From Methylovirgula sp. (GTDB lineage Bacteria > Pseudomonadota > Alphaproteobacteria > Rhizobiales > Beijerinckiaceae): 23,615 nt of DNA. Shown here in pieces: positions 1-7,967 of this stretch (its first letter is position 1; the number at the start of each line of letters is the position of its first letter). The stretch spans positions 1 through 23,615 of the forward strand of contig JANXSV010000027.1 of the NCBI GenBank assembly GCA_025356505.1, given 5' to 3'. Under the pieces are notes generated by a model. That model saw nothing but the letters and a program-made list of their open reading frames with translations, was not told the origin of the DNA and made no database searches. Both the position numbers and the translations under genes were made by a program.

Positions 1-45
1 CATGCCTCAAGCTGAAATCCGGCCAAATATCGAAGGACATCTAAT

Positions 46-2724
46 ATGGTGAAATGGGTCTATTCATTCGGCGACGGTAAAGCCGAAGGCAAAGCGGGCA
101 TGAAAAACCTTTTGGGCGGCAAGGGCGCAAATCTCGCCGAAATGTCCAATCTTGGCCTGCCAGTCCCGCCCGGTTTCACCATCACCACCGAAGTCTGCAC
201 CGCATTTTACGCCAATGGCCGCAAATATCCTGCTGAATTGGCGGGCGAAGTCGAAGCTGCCCTCAAACACGTTGGCGCGCTAAGCAACCGCACTTTTGGC
301 GATAGGGCCAATCCGCTGTTGATGTCTGTGCGCTCCGGCGCGCGCGCCTCTATGCCTGGCATGATGGATACCGTGCTCAATCTCGGGCTCAATGACGAAA
401 CTGTTCTGGCGCTGGCGCAGAGTTCGGGCGACGAGCGCTTCGCTTATGATAGCTACCGCCGCTTCATTCAGATGTTTTCCAATGTCGTGCTGGATATTGA
501 CCATCACAATTTCGAGGAAATTCTGGAGGAGTATAAGGAGCATCATGGCTATGCGCTTGATACGGACCTTTCGGCTGCCGATTGGCAGAAGCTGATCACC
601 AGCTACAAGGCCAAAGTCATCGAACAAAGCGGCAAACCCTTCCCGCAGGACCCGTTCGAGCAGCTCTGGGGCGCTGTTGGCGCTGTGTTTTCCAGCTGGA
701 TGAACGCCCGCGCCATCACCTATCGCCGCCTTAACGATATTCCGGAAAGCTGGGGCACTGCGGTCACGGTTCAGGCCATGGTGTTCGGCAATATGGGCGA
801 AACCTCGGCCACCGGCGTTGCTTTCACCCGCAATCCGTCCACGGGCGAAAATAAGCTCTACGGCGAGTTCCTCGTCAACGCGCAGGGCGAAGATGTGGTC
901 GCTGGTATTCGCACGCCGCAAAACATCACCGAAGCTGCCCGTATCGAGGCCATGTCCGATAAGCCATCCATGGAAAAGGTTATGCCGGAGGTGTTCGCGC
1001 AATTTGTCCGCACCACGCATCTGCTGGAAAAGCACTACCGTGACATGCAGGATATGGAATTCACTGTTGAGCGCGGCAAGCTTTGGATGTTGCAAACCCG
1101 AAATGGCAAGCGCACCACCAAGGCCGCGATCCGCATCGCCGTCGATATGGCAGCCGAAAAGCTGATAACCCAGCAAGAAGCCATCATGCGGGTCGAGCCT
1201 GCGGCGCTGGATCAGCTGCTTCACCCCACCATTGATCCCAAGGCGGAGCGCAAGCTTTTCGCCACCGGCCTTCCTGCCAGCCCGGGCGCTGCTGCCGGTG
1301 AAATCGTGTTTTCTTCCGATGACGCCGAAACTGCCAAGGCCGCGGGTCGCAAAATCGTGCTGGTGCGCGTTGAAACTTCGCCCGAAGACATTCACGGCAT
1401 GCACGCTGCGGAGGGGATTCTCACCACCCGTGGCGGCATGACGTCTCATGCAGCTGTTGTGGCGCGCGGCATGGGTAAGCCATGCGTGTCCGGCGCTGGC
1501 GGCATCCGCGTTGACTACGCGGCGCAAACCATGACCGTGAGCGGGGTGACACTGAAAGCAGGCGACATTGTTACCATTGATGGAACAACGGGGCAGGTGC
1601 TTATTGGCAAAGTCGCAATGCTGGAGCCGGAGCTTTCCGGCGAATTTTCCCAGCTCATGCAATGGGCTGACAAAATCCGCCGCATGAAGGTGCGCGCCAA
1701 TGCCGAAACCCCGAACGATGCCAAGGTCGCGCGCAATTTTGGTGCCGAAGGCATCGGCCTGTGCCGCACAGAGCATATGTTTTTCGAAGGCGATCGTATT
1801 GTTGCGGTGCGCGAGATGATTCTTGCCGATGACGAGCTTGGCCGCCGCGCCGCGCTGGCAAAACTTTTGCCGATTCAGCGTCAGGATTTTGCCGAACTTT
1901 TCGAGATCATGTCCGGCTTGCCTGTCACCATCCGGCTGCTTGATCCGCCGTTGCACGAATTTTTGCCTCACACCGATGCCGAAATTAATGAAGTCGCCAC
2001 CAGCATGGGGGTCAGCGCCGATAAGCTGAGACTTCGCGCCAATGAACTCCATGAGTTCAACCCGATGCTTGGTTTCCGGGGCTGCCGTCTGGCGATCGCC
2101 TTTCCTGAAATTGCCGAAATGCAGGCGCGCGCCATTTTTGAAGGCGCAATCCAGGCAGGCAAGAGCACTGGCGCTCCGGTTGTCGCGGAAATCATGGTGC
2201 CTCTGGTCATGGCCAAAACCGAACTTGATAGCGTCAAGACCCGCATTGTTGCCATGCATGAAGCCGTAACCAAAGAAACCGGCGTCAATGTGCCCTATCA
2301 AATCGGCACAATGATCGAATTGCCGCGCGCCGCAATTCGCGCTGCGGATATCGCCGAAACCGCCGAGTTCTTCTCGTTCGGCACCAATGACCTTACCCAG
2401 ACCACGCTCGGCATTTCACGTGACGATGCTGCGTCTTTCCTTGGGCCTTACACAGCCAAGGGAATTCTTCCCCATGACCCATTCGTCACGCTGGATATTG
2501 ACGGCGTCGGTGAGTTGGTCAAGCTGGCGGCAGAACGCGGCCGAGCCACCCGACCGGATATCAAGATGGGCATCTGTGGCGAACATGGCGGCGATCCCGC
2601 GTCTATCGCCTTTTGTGAGACAATCGGCCTCGCCTATGTCTCGTGTTCGCCGTTCCGCGTGCCAATAGCGCGGTTAGCCGCAGCACAGGCGGCACTTGGC
2701 CAGACTGCCGCGAGTTCCGCCTGA
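46..2724 (+). CDS. ppdK: Pyruvate, phosphate dikinase
   Basis: Interconverts pyruvate, ATP and phosphate with PEP, AMP and pyrophosphate in the cytoplasm, linking glycolysis and gluconeogenesis. The 892-residue length is normal for the family. The N-terminal ATP-grasp nucleotide-binding region covers roughly residues 1-370 and includes the GGKGANLAEM motif. The swivelling phosphohistidine domain is around 420-520, with GGMTSHAAVVARG carrying the catalytic His468 and, two residues before it, Thr466, the position that is regulated by phosphorylation in studied PPDKs. The C-terminal PEP/pyruvate TIM barrel is around 535-885 and ends with CGEHGGDP, catalytic Cys844. The ATG at 46 has a well-placed AAGGA at 33-37. 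It is followed by a 132-bp gap, so it is probably monocistronic. No PPDK regulatory kinase/phosphatase gene is in the window. Identification is very secure. Confidence 0.97.
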   Translation: MVKWVYSFGDGKAEGKAGMKNLLGGKGANLAEMSNLGLPVPPGFTITTEVCTAFYANGRKYPAELAGEVEAALKHVGALSNRTFGDRANPLLMSVRSGARASMPGMMDTVLNLGLNDETVLALAQSSGDERFAYDSYRRFIQMFSNVVLDIDHHNFEEILEEYKEHHGYALDTDLSAADWQKLITSYKAKVIEQSGKPFPQDPFEQLWGAVGAVFSSWMNARAITYRRLNDIPESWGTAVTVQAMVFGNMGETSATGVAFTRNPSTGENKLYGEFLVNAQGEDVVAGIRTPQNITEAARIEAMSDKPSMEKVMPEVFAQFVRTTHLLEKHYRDMQDMEFTVERGKLWMLQTRNGKRTTKAAIRIAVDMAAEKLITQQEAIMRVEPAALDQLLHPTIDPKAERKLFATGLPASPGAAAGEIVFSSDDAETAKAAGRKIVLVRVETSPEDIHGMHAAEGILTTRGGMTSHAAVVARGMGKPCVSGAGGIRVDYAAQTMTVSGVTLKAGDIVTIDGTTGQVLIGKVAMLEPELSGEFSQLMQWADKIRRMKVRANAETPNDAKVARNFGAEGIGLCRTEHMFFEGDRIVAVREMILADDELGRRAALAKLLPIQRQDFAELFEIMSGLPVTIRLLDPPLHEFLPHTDAEINEVATSMGVSADKLRLRANELHEFNPMLGFRGCRLAIAFPEIAEMQARAIFEGAIQAGKSTGAPVVAEIMVPLVMAKTELDSVKTRIVAMHEAVTKETGVNVPYQIGTMIELPRAAIRAADIAETAEFFSFGTNDLTQTTLGISRDDAASFLGPYTAKGILPHDPFVTLDIDGVGELVKLAAERGRATRPDIKMGICGEHGGDPASIAFCETIGLAYVSCSPFRVPIARLAAAQAALGQTAASSA

Positions 2725-2856
2725 CATTATTTACAGCAGCGCTGACGTTTCCTTTGGAAACTTGGCGTCGTAAATATCTTGAGGTCTGTGACAATCCGAT
2801 AAATACTCTAGCGACCCAACCCGGAGCGATTCGTCCGGCGTTTTCCGGAGGGCTAT

Positions 2857-3876
2857 GTGTCTGAATGTCCTGACCAAAAGTGCGGCTGGCGCTTGATCTC
2901 ATTTCTCCGTGCTGTGTGGTTCGTCTTCACACTGGGCGCTATTGTGAATGCGGCCACGGCGGCTGGTGTGTGCACGCCAACAGCGGGCAATATCGCGCAT
3001 GGCTCTGTCGACCCCTCCACAGGTTCGTCGTTCAACACATCCGGCACATTGAACTTCAGCTGTTCCGGATACACCTCCGGCCAGCAGGTGCTGATGTGTA
3101 TAAGCTACGGCTGGACTTTGAATGGGCTAGGTTCATGCACCGGCTTTGTTCGCTATCTGCAATCAGCGGCAGGCGGCAAATACACCAATGTTTTCTATAA
3201 AGATGCCGCATACAGCATTGTCTGGGCCGACAATAACTGCGGCAGCGCCACCGCGGCATTCGACCCGGGCTTCACCATCAATATCGGCGCAGGCGGCACA
3301 GGGAGCGGCAGCGGCACAGTCTATTCGCAAATGCTCAGCGGCCAACAGTCAGTAGTGCCAGGTACCTACACCGGTGATATGGGCGGCGATGGCGCGCGCT
3401 ATTTTTACCGCTTGAAAACGGGCGCGTCCGATGTGTGCTCTAGCAATGTCGGCACGGTTGCCAACGGACCGAGCTTCCAGATGTCGGTCACCGTACCTGC
3501 GGCCTGCACCATCATCGGGGTGGGCAATGTCGATTTTGGTTCGGCTTCGGTGCTGAGCGCCAATATCGATGCCAGCTCCACGCTGTCGGTGCGCTGTACG
3601 AGTACAACGCCCTACACGATTGCGCTTGATGGCGGCACGAGCGCCGCAGCAAACCCAACCCTGCGCAAGATGGTCAATGGAGCGCAGCAAATCACCTATG
3701 GGCTTTATTCCGATGCTGCCCGCACGACAGCTTGGGGCAATAGCGCGGGGGCGACAGTCGCCGGAACCGGGAGCGGTTCAACCCAGGCTTTGACCATTTA
3801 TGGCCGGGTGCCGCCGCAAACATCAGTGCCTCTGGGGTCATATTCGGATACGGTGGTCGTCTCAGTTACTTATTAA
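2857..3876 (+). CDS. Secreted spore coat U (SCPU) domain protein, tandem domains, CsuE-tip-adhesin-like
   Basis: 339-residue exported protein. Residues 12-36 form a signal peptide ending ATAA, followed by a Cys-containing mature N-terminus. There appear to be two beta-rich units. Residues about 38-190 are a divergent unit with cysteines at 39, 69, 81, 94 and 128. Residues about 217-338 are a clear SCPU domain, with CTI...NVDFGSAS near the start and YGRVPPQTSVPLGSYSDTVVVSVTY-type ending. SCPU proteins are known as secreted subunits of archaic (Csu-type) chaperone-usher pili, and two-domain members include the tip adhesin CsuE. No chaperone or usher gene adjoins it here, so pilus assembly is inference. 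The start is GTG with GGAGGG at 2847-2852. An ATG two bases upstream is in another frame. Confidence 0.8.
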   Translation: MSECPDQKCGWRLISFLRAVWFVFTLGAIVNAATAAGVCTPTAGNIAHGSVDPSTGSSFNTSGTLNFSCSGYTSGQQVLMCISYGWTLNGLGSCTGFVRYLQSAAGGKYTNVFYKDAAYSIVWADNNCGSATAAFDPGFTINIGAGGTGSGSGTVYSQMLSGQQSVVPGTYTGDMGGDGARYFYRLKTGASDVCSSNVGTVANGPSFQMSVTVPAACTIIGVGNVDFGSASVLSANIDASSTLSVRCTSTTPYTIALDGGTSAAANPTLRKMVNGAQQITYGLYSDAARTTAWGNSAGATVAGTGSGSTQALTIYGRVPPQTSVPLGSYSDTVVVSVTY

Positions 3877-3891
3877 CTTCAGGCGAAATCG

Positions 3892-4140
3892 ATGCCGGTT
3901 TTTTATTTTGCATTCATGATCGTGGCAGGGGCCATTTTCGCTCTGGTTGTGCATATGCATCCGGATTTGGCTGAGGCCACCCTTCCGCCGATGGTTTGGC
4001 TGTTGGCTTTGGCACTCGTTTACCAAATCGCACAAAAATACACCCCTGCACTGCGGCTGACGGCTCTCACGCCAATGCAGTGTTTTCTCGGATTTTTTGC
4101 CGGTGCGCTGCTCTATTTTCTGTTGATGCGCTTCGCCTGA
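3892..4140 (+). CDS. Small hydrophobic membrane protein, unknown function
   Basis: 82 residues, not recognised. Three hydrophobic stretches at about residues 3-20, 31-48 and 63-80 predict an integral inner-membrane protein with short loops. The gene begins 15 bases after the stop of the SCPU protein gene on the same strand, so the two are probably co-transcribed. The ribosome binding site is weak (AGGCG at 3882-3886). I believe it is real because the codon pattern is good and the hydrophobic layout is regular, but the function cannot be inferred. Confidence 0.6.
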   Translation: MPVFYFAFMIVAGAIFALVVHMHPDLAEATLPPMVWLLALALVYQIAQKYTPALRLTALTPMQCFLGFFAGALLYFLLMRFA

Positions 4141-4231
4141 GCGCGCGCTGCCCCATTCTGAAACAGTTTGGTCATTGTGGCAGTAACCCGCCGTCAAGGT
4201 TAATTTGCCATGAATTGAACTTGAATCCATT

Positions 4232-4253
4232 GCGCTCGCGTTTCGAGCGCGCG
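4232..4253. promoter_or_regulatory. Inverted repeat upstream of the cell wall hydrolase gene
   Basis: GCGCTCG at 4232-4238 and CGAGCGC at 4244-4250 form a perfect 7-bp stem with a 5-base loop. An alternative 6-bp pairing, CTCGCG at 4235-4240 with CGCGAG at 4248-4253, overlaps it. There is no T tract, so it is not a classical terminator. It lies 45-65 bases before the hydrolase start and could be an operator or leader structure. Function is unproven. Confidence 0.3.
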
Positions 4254-4297
4254 AGGCCAAAGGTCGGCATCGGTTTGGCCTAGTCAAGGTAGAGTTC

Positions 4298-5497
4298 ATG
4301 TCGCAGTCGCGTATCCTCTGGGCCGTAAAAACCGTAGCGCCATGGTGCTTTGCCAGTGCTTTGCTGGTTTCGCTCACTGCCAGTGCCGGGCAGGATACCT
4401 CATTTGGCGGCTCCCGGGCTTTGCTGAGCGACCGTGCCGCCCAGCAGCCGCAAGATCTCGTACCTGTGCAGCGGGCCATTGCCGATGGCGGGTTTAGGCT
4501 GACCGGGCTTGCCAGCCCGAAAATCATCGAAGAAGCTAGGCTGTTCATAGGTGAAGATGCTGAACTTGCCAAAGTGCCAGTCGAGCTTTTGCCAAAACGA
4601 GATTTGAAGCGCTCTGCCGCGGTGCCTGAGGTAGATCGTCATCTCAAAGGCGATCCCTTCGTCGGCCTACGTCCTAGCTTTGATGCCAAATTCCGCCATC
4701 CGGGCGCCCTGAGTTCATTGGGAATTTCCACCACGTCGCATCTGGATGCGCTTGCGTCCCCGTTGGTTGCCGTGCTTCCAAGCGATACAAGCCACATCCT
4801 TCAAGGCGGTGGCACGGGCCTCGTTCATGGCACGCACGAAACCCCGACCGTCATCATCAAAATTCATACGCCGACCAATGCCCGCTCGCGCGCGCTTCAG
4901 GGCGCCACAATTTCGGTCCCGCGCGCAGTGGCGCTTGGCTCCACCACGCCTTTCAACGCGGACATGTTGCCCGTTGAAGCCGTTATGGTCATGCCGTCAA
5001 CTCCGGCAGCCATGGCAAAAGCGCAAGTCTCGGTCCTGCCTAAAACGCCAGCGCAGCCCGACTATGTTGCGGAGATTGACCCAGAGCAGATGCTCAAGGA
5101 AGAAAAATGTCTGGCGCAGGCTGTCTATTTCGAATCACGTTCGGAGCCGGAGCAGGGCCAGGCTGCCGTTGCCCAGGTTGTGCTCAACCGCGCTATTTCC
5201 GGCCTGTATCCATCGACAATCTGCGGCGTCGTGTTCCAAAACCACTCTCACTATATGGCTTGCCAATTCACCTTCACGTGTGAAGGCAAAGCCCTTACCA
5301 TCAATGAGCCGGATGCTTGGGCCACCGCGCAGCGTATTGCCAAGGCGGTGCTGGTTGGCAAAACCTATCTTGCGGCGGTAGGTGGTGCCACCCACTATCA
5401 CGCCACCTACGTGCGCCCGTATTGGGCCAAATCACTGAAAAAGATGGATAAAATCGGCACGCATGTCTTTTATCAGCTTCGCCCGGGCCAAACCTGA
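4298..5497 (+). CDS. Exported cell wall hydrolase, SleB-type
   Basis: 399-residue exported protein. The N-terminal segment of residues 10-30 is a signal peptide ending near TASA. A long variable region (about 31-262) has no recognised fold. The C-terminal Hydrolase_2/SleB domain (about 265-395) starts EEKCLAQAVYFESR, where Glu279 is the expected catalytic acid. It continues with the conserved AAVAQVVLNR, ICGVVFQ, CQFTF and GGATHYHATYVRPYW segments. The SleB family contains lytic transglycosylase-like peptidoglycan hydrolases first known from spore germination. In non-sporulating alphaproteobacteria they are taken to remodel the cell wall. The ATG at 4298 follows a GGTAG-like site. A 157-base gap upstream with inverted repeats suggests its own promoter. 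Confidence 0.85.
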   Translation: MSQSRILWAVKTVAPWCFASALLVSLTASAGQDTSFGGSRALLSDRAAQQPQDLVPVQRAIADGGFRLTGLASPKIIEEARLFIGEDAELAKVPVELLPKRDLKRSAAVPEVDRHLKGDPFVGLRPSFDAKFRHPGALSSLGISTTSHLDALASPLVAVLPSDTSHILQGGGTGLVHGTHETPTVIIKIHTPTNARSRALQGATISVPRAVALGSTTPFNADMLPVEAVMVMPSTPAAMAKAQVSVLPKTPAQPDYVAEIDPEQMLKEEKCLAQAVYFESRSEPEQGQAAVAQVVLNRAISGLYPSTICGVVFQNHSHYMACQFTFTCEGKALTINEPDAWATAQRIAKAVLVGKTYLAAVGGATHYHATYVRPYWAKSLKKMDKIGTHVFYQLRPGQT

Positions 5498-5710
5498 AAC
5501 CGTGCCAAATCCTAAAACCTGAACCGTGAATATCGGCTTGCTCGGTGAGCCGGAACGCCGGTTTGCTCTGTTCGGCTTGAGTGCGGCAGGGCATTTTTTA
5601 ACCCGAAACGGCTTTTTTTAAAGCCTGGACATGGAACCAATCCGCCCTTGCATCGGTTTGAACGTCGCTGCGAAACATTTCTTGCCGCCGCTCAACCCAA
5701 GGATTACATT

Positions 5711-6082
5711 ATGAAATTTAGCACTTTGTTGATTTTGTCGCTCGTTTGCGCACCTATTAATCTCGCCTATGCCATGGACCCTTCCGGCAATTACGTCCGC
5801 GATGACGGCATGACCCGGGTGCGTGTCGCCAATTGCGGCAAAAACATTTGCGCAACCAATACTTGGATTAAAGATCCCGCCAGCAGTGAAAAAGTTGGCG
5901 ATGTGCTGGTTATGAATCTGAAACCTGCTGGAGCGAACAAACTTACTGGCACAGCCTATGACGGCCAACGCAAGATGACCTATAATTTTGAAATGGTGGT
6001 CGAACCCACCAAGCTCAACACCAAAGGCTGCGTTCTTGGCAAGATGCTCTGTAAAGACGTGGCCTGGAACCGGCTTCCATAA
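5711..6082 (+). CDS. Exported DUF2147 family protein
   Basis: 123-residue secreted/periplasmic protein of the DUF2147 family. Residues 1-21 are a signal peptide ending LAYA. The mature part begins MDPSGNYVRDDGMTRVRV and carries the family pattern of a G-x-Y/W repeat start, ANCGKNIC, a central beta-rich GTAYDGQRKMTY segment and a terminal CVLGKMLCKDVAWNRL. Four cysteines could form disulfides. I prefer the ATG at 5711 over an in-frame ATG at 5648, because AAGGA at 5699-5703 is well spaced and the downstream start creates a clean signal peptide. The molecular role of DUF2147 is not established. The gene is convergent with the phosphatase-like gene at 6170. Confidence 0.8.
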   Translation: MKFSTLLILSLVCAPINLAYAMDPSGNYVRDDGMTRVRVANCGKNICATNTWIKDPASSEKVGDVLVMNLKPAGANKLTGTAYDGQRKMTYNFEMVVEPTKLNTKGCVLGKMLCKDVAWNRLP

Positions 6083-6169
6083 TCCGGTTTGGACCGCGTT
6101 ACGAATTTCTGTCGCAACATGAGCGGAATTAACTTGAATAAAGCCAGCCTGCAAAAGTCACTCTACCGC

Positions 6170-6682
6170 TCATTTTATTTCTATGCCAAACGGCACACCT
6201 TCGAAACACTCCGCGCCGCGCCCGATCGCCTCAATCGCGCTTACCATTTTGCCGCCGCGCCCCAAAATCTTGTCGGCATGCTGCACAAATTTCAGGTTAG
6301 GCGTCGCTGTGGGCGAGCGTTCGCGGATGAGCTGCGCCAGTTCAGCCTCGTCCCGCTGCGGCTGCAAGGCACACAGGCTGACAAAGGCCGCCGCCGTCGA
6401 GCGGCTCACTCCGGCGTAACAATGGATCAGCAGCGGCTGCGCGCGATCCCACGCCTGCACAAACTCCAATAATTCCCGCACATGCGCCTCGCCTGGCAAA
6501 ATATGCCCTTCCTGATCGGTGAGGATATCCGACATGCCGATAAACAAATGCCGCTCGGGCGCAATCACCTCCGGCCGCGTCACCGGCGTGCCGACATTGA
6601 TCAGCGTGACCAAGGATTTTGCGCCGATTTCTTTCGCTCTATGCGATATTTTTGACAGCGCGCATACATGTACAGACGGCAT
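6170..6682 (-). CDS. Protein tyrosine/dual-specificity phosphatase-like protein
   Basis: 170-residue cytoplasmic protein with the cysteine-phosphatase P-loop HCYAGVSRS: Cys88 is the nucleophile and Arg94 the phosphate-binding arginine (C-X5-R). The preceding region, with LINVGTP and FIGMSDI, fits a small dual-specificity/tyrosine phosphatase fold, where Asp52 could be the general acid. Substrate is unknown. The ATG at 6682 overlaps the stop codon of the upstream HD hydrolase gene (TGATG), so translation is probably coupled. An in-frame TTG one codon upstream is unlikely to be used. It is the last gene of a four-gene minus-strand operon. The family assignment is good, the substrate is not inferable. 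Confidence 0.8.
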   Translation of the reverse strand: MPSVHVCALSKISHRAKEIGAKSLVTLINVGTPVTRPEVIAPERHLFIGMSDILTDQEGHILPGEAHVRELLEFVQAWDRAQPLLIHCYAGVSRSTAAAFVSLCALQPQRDEAELAQLIRERSPTATPNLKFVQHADKILGRGGKMVSAIEAIGRGAECFEGVPFGIEIK

Positions 6683-7317
6683 CAACCCAGCTCCGTTTCG
6701 AGCGCCCTGAAGCGCGATAAAAATGCAATTTCGGCCAATGCGCTGGTCTGCGGCGCCAACAGCGCCTCCAGATTCGGCAGGCGCACACGCGGCGCCCCGA
6801 AAAACTTCTCCGCTTCCGCATGTTCAAAATCAGCCAGCGCGGTGGCCTCGTGGTACGCGGCGGCGCGGTCAGCCTGCTTACATAGTTTTGCCAATGCGTC
6901 GGGCACTGTTGCCGGCAAACCATAGCGCAGGTGCACTGCTGCCAGAATGCGGTTTTCAACGGCCTTGTAGGAGTCGCTCAACACCGCCTTGAAAGGCGAA
7001 ATAATGTCCCCGACCACATATTCGGGCGCATCATGCAGCAATATAATCATCTTCTGCGTGCACGAAAGACTAGGCTCGAGCGCTTGCGCCACCGCCTCCA
7101 CCAGCAAGGAGTGCTGCGCCACGGAAAAAATATGCGCGCCCTTGGTCTGGCCGTTCCAGCGCGCCACGCGCGCCAGCCCGTGGGCAATATCCTCGATCTC
7201 TATATCCATCGGCGATGGGTCGAGCAAATCCAGCCGCCTTCCGGACAGCATCCGCTGCCAAGCGCGCGCTGGTGCCGCCCGGGGCGATGTCCCTTTAGGA
7301 CTGGAAGTTTTAGCCAT
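6682..7317 (-). CDS. HD-domain hydrolase, YfbR-like
   Basis: 211-residue metal-dependent phosphohydrolase. HD-superfamily metal ligands are visible as His69 in VAQHSLLV, the His95-Asp96 pair in LLHDAPEYVVGD and Asp150 in KQADRAAA. The segment from RAWQRMLSGRRLDLLDP to IAHGLARVARWNGQT is characteristic of a conserved rhizobial YfbR-like group. Known YfbR proteins are 5'-deoxynucleotidases, so a role in nucleotide pool control is plausible but inferred. The ATG immediately follows the tag stop (TGA-ATG, no gap), with GGAG eight bases upstream inside the tag 3' end. Its own stop overlaps the start of the phosphatase-like gene. Confidence 0.85.
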   Translation of the reverse strand: MAKTSSPKGTSPRAAPARAWQRMLSGRRLDLLDPSPMDIEIEDIAHGLARVARWNGQTKGAHIFSVAQHSLLVEAVAQALEPSLSCTQKMIILLHDAPEYVVGDIISPFKAVLSDSYKAVENRILAAVHLRYGLPATVPDALAKLCKQADRAAAYHEATALADFEHAEAEKFFGAPRVRLPNLEALLAPQTSALAEIAFLSRFRALETELG

Positions 7318-7959
7318 TCAGCCCGCTCCGCCTAGCGCAGCACATTCATCATGGCGGAAGCAATCGACAAGATGATCGTTCACCAGGCCCACCGCCTGTA
7401 TGAAGGCATAAACGATGGTCGGCCCGCAATAATTGAACCCGCGCGCCCGCAAGTCTTTCGCGAATTTTTCCGAAATCACGCTCTGCGTTGGAATATCGCG
7501 CATGCTCCGCGGCTTCGGCTGCAACGGCCTGCCATCAACAAAACTCCAGATATAGTTTGAAAAGCCATGTTTGGCGTCAATATCCAGAAACACCTGAGCG
7601 CTCGTCACCGCCGCCGCGATCTTGCCACGGTTGCGGACAATGCCGGCATCCTGCATCAGGCTTTCCAATTTGTCGGGCGTGTAACATGCGATGATATGCG
7701 GCTGAAATCCATCAAAGGCAGCGCGAAAATTATCGCGCTTGCGCAAAATCGTAACCCACGACAGCCCCGCTTGAAATCCATCGAGGATGAGCTTTTCAAA
7801 TAGGGCCCGGCTATCCCATTCCGGCACGCCCCAGTCCGTATCGTGATAGGTAATGTAAAGCGGGTCCAGCCCCGGCCACGGACAGCGCTTTTTGCCGTCA
7901 TTGTGCAAAACCGCATCGTAAATCCGGTCAGTTCGCGCTTTAACTGTCTTGTCCACCAT
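7318..7959 (-). CDS. tag: DNA-3-methyladenine glycosylase I
   Basis: 213 residues. Removes 3-methyladenine from alkylated DNA in base-excision repair. It matches Tag along its length: RCPWPGLDPLYITYHDTDWG, LFEKLILDGFQAGLSW, the MQDAGIVRNRGKI helix, YIWSFVDG and the ARGFNYCGPTIVYAFIQAVGLVNDH tail. The zinc-snap ligands are all present: Cys26, His39, and the His and Cys spaced by four in VNDHLVDCF. Asp60 occupies the place of the substrate-contacting Glu38 of the E. coli enzyme, a conservative change. An N-terminal extension of about 22 residues is present compared with E. coli. The gene starts eight bases after the ygfZ stop and abuts the HD gene. Confidence 0.94.
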   Translation of the reverse strand: MVDKTVKARTDRIYDAVLHNDGKKRCPWPGLDPLYITYHDTDWGVPEWDSRALFEKLILDGFQAGLSWVTILRKRDNFRAAFDGFQPHIIACYTPDKLESLMQDAGIVRNRGKIAAAVTSAQVFLDIDAKHGFSNYIWSFVDGRPLQPKPRSMRDIPTQSVISEKFAKDLRARGFNYCGPTIVYAFIQAVGLVNDHLVDCFRHDECAALGGAG

Positions 7960-7967
7960 AGCTCAGG

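Noticed and set aside
280..2301. 673-codon open frame on the minus strand opposite ppdK
   Set aside because: It is antisense to a fully conserved PPDK. Its composition (rich in H, R, G, N) is that of a shadow frame, and no domain is recognisable.
2747..2761. Terminator after ppdK (GTTTCC-TTT-GGAAAC)
   Set aside because: A perfect 6-bp stem but AT-rich and not followed by a T tract; not enough to call a terminator.
4200..4214. CtrA box upstream of the cell wall hydrolase gene
   Set aside because: TTAA-N7-TGAA has one mismatch in the second half-site; such near matches are common by chance.
4746..5381. 211-codon open frame overlapping the cell wall hydrolase gene in another frame
   Set aside because: Rich in Arg, Ser, Pro and Cys, typical for a shadow of GC-rich coding DNA; the SleB frame is clearly the real one.
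5610..5625. Terminator hairpin GGCTTT-TTTT-AAAGCC
   Set aside because: The T run is in the stem and loop, not after the stem, and it is 110 bases after the hydrolase stop.
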